64,000 nt of DNA from Bathymodiolus brooksi (lineage: Eukaryota; Mollusca; Bivalvia; Mytilida; Modiolidae): NCBI GenBank assembly GCA_963680875.1, contig OY804579.1:78977095-79041094 (forward strand), in the 5' to 3' direction. Made by a program: the position numbers and the translations under genes. Shown here one piece after another: positions 63,462-64,000 of the stretch. How positions within the stretch are numbered: position 1 is the stretch's first letter; the number at the start of each line of letters is the position of its first letter. Under the pieces are notes generated by a model, which saw only the letters and a program-made list of their open reading frames with translations, searched no databases and was not told the DNA's origin.

Positions 63462-64000
63462 TTATACATTTTCACTATATGAAAATGCATCGCTTATAAT
63501 TTTTTCTGCAGAGACGGAATATATTTCGACAAGATATTGGTATCGGAATATAAACTTTTTAAGAGATCGAATAAGGCGAATCTTTTTATAGCCCTGGTCC
63601 AGTAGCCTGTTTCTCAGATGAAGATGACGTTTCAGGAAATCAGAATAATTGTTACTGCCCCTTGCATAGCGAATCAATTGCGAGATGTAAACACCATATG
63701 CAGGAGAAGCTGGTATATTGCTGCACATATTTGGAAAATTTATGATTTTAAAATTGAAGTCGTCCCGCTTATCATAAATTTTAGTACTGAGTTGACCACT
63801 GTCGTCAAATTCGAGGTATAAGTCCAAAAATGATGCGGACGAAGCTGTATCGGTGGTCTCTTTAACTTCCAGCTCTGGAGGATATATCAATGGAAGAAAT
63901 TCTGCAAATCTAGAATTATTGATAGATAAAACGTCATCAATATACCTGTATGTGAAATTAAAGGCTCTAGCCTCATGAATCTTCTTATCTTTTACAAGCT
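63462..64000 (-). mobile_element. Reverse transcriptase fragment of a different class (YIDD box), open at window end
   Basis: On the minus strand from the window edge: KIHEARAFNFTYRYIDDVLS, INNSRFAEFLPLIYPPELEV, KETTDTASSASFLDLYLEF, TKIYDKRDDFNFKIINFPN, ASPAYGVYISQLIRYARGSN, DFLKRHLHLRNRLLDQGYKK. The RYIDD box is the RT catalytic motif; the DKRDDFNF and YGVYISQLIRYA blocks belong to an RT-like ORF common in bivalve and cnidarian genomes. I cannot name the clade. The frame from 63890 to 63462 is unbroken. A stop follows FSYSENV. Confidence 0.75.

Overview
This window is AT-rich animal nuclear DNA. It has multi-exon genes with GT-AG introns, long introns, tRNA-derived SINEs, decayed LINE reverse transcriptases and large minisatellite arrays. 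Several dispersed repeat families look like those of bivalve molluscs, and the repeat around 63.1-63.3 kb resembles one I associate with mytilids. The species cannot be fixed from the sequence alone. No bacterial, viral or CRISPR feature is present.

Two conserved genes converge tail to tail. On the plus strand (4947-25536) lies most of a TCF/LEF gene, the Wnt pathway DNA-binding factor (pangolin / TCF7L2 type). The exons seen encode the proline-rich region, the HMG box, the basic tail, the C-clamp and the C-terminus; the beta-catenin-binding 5' exons lie outside the window. On the minus strand (59067 down to at least 43855) lie eight exons of a soluble family I inorganic pyrophosphatase (PPA1 type); its first roughly 100 codons lie beyond the window end.

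The most striking feature is in the TCF gene. The exon encoding the first half of the HMG box is present twice in tandem (15254-15431 and 15493-15658), separated by a 61-nt intron. Both copies have intact splice sites and the same phases. Including both, or skipping both, puts a stop codon in frame at once, so exactly one must be used. The second copy is diverged at conserved HMG positions, including the proline before the NAFM core. This predicts two TCF proteins with different DNA-binding domains from one locus. Downstream, a 24-codon cassette exon and a possible alternative exon splitting the C-clamp could add further isoforms.

Layout: 1-1700 168-bp repeat family; 1755-3218 29/35-bp minisatellite; 4947-25536 TCF exons, with a LINE relic, hairpin-headed repeats and a 332-bp array (22590-24600) in introns; 25537-about 27200 TCF 3' UTR; 27.2-36.6 kb intergenic with a SINE flanked by a target-site duplication; 36718-38187 42-bp minisatellite grown inside a dispersed element; 38.8-40.5 kb a recurring 16-bp motif; 41380-43830 39-bp hairpin minisatellite; 43.8-59.1 kb pyrophosphatase exons, with a decayed PHD-APE-RT LINE (53.6-57.5 kb) in one intron; 59.1-64 kb foldback elements and two further reverse-transcriptase relics.
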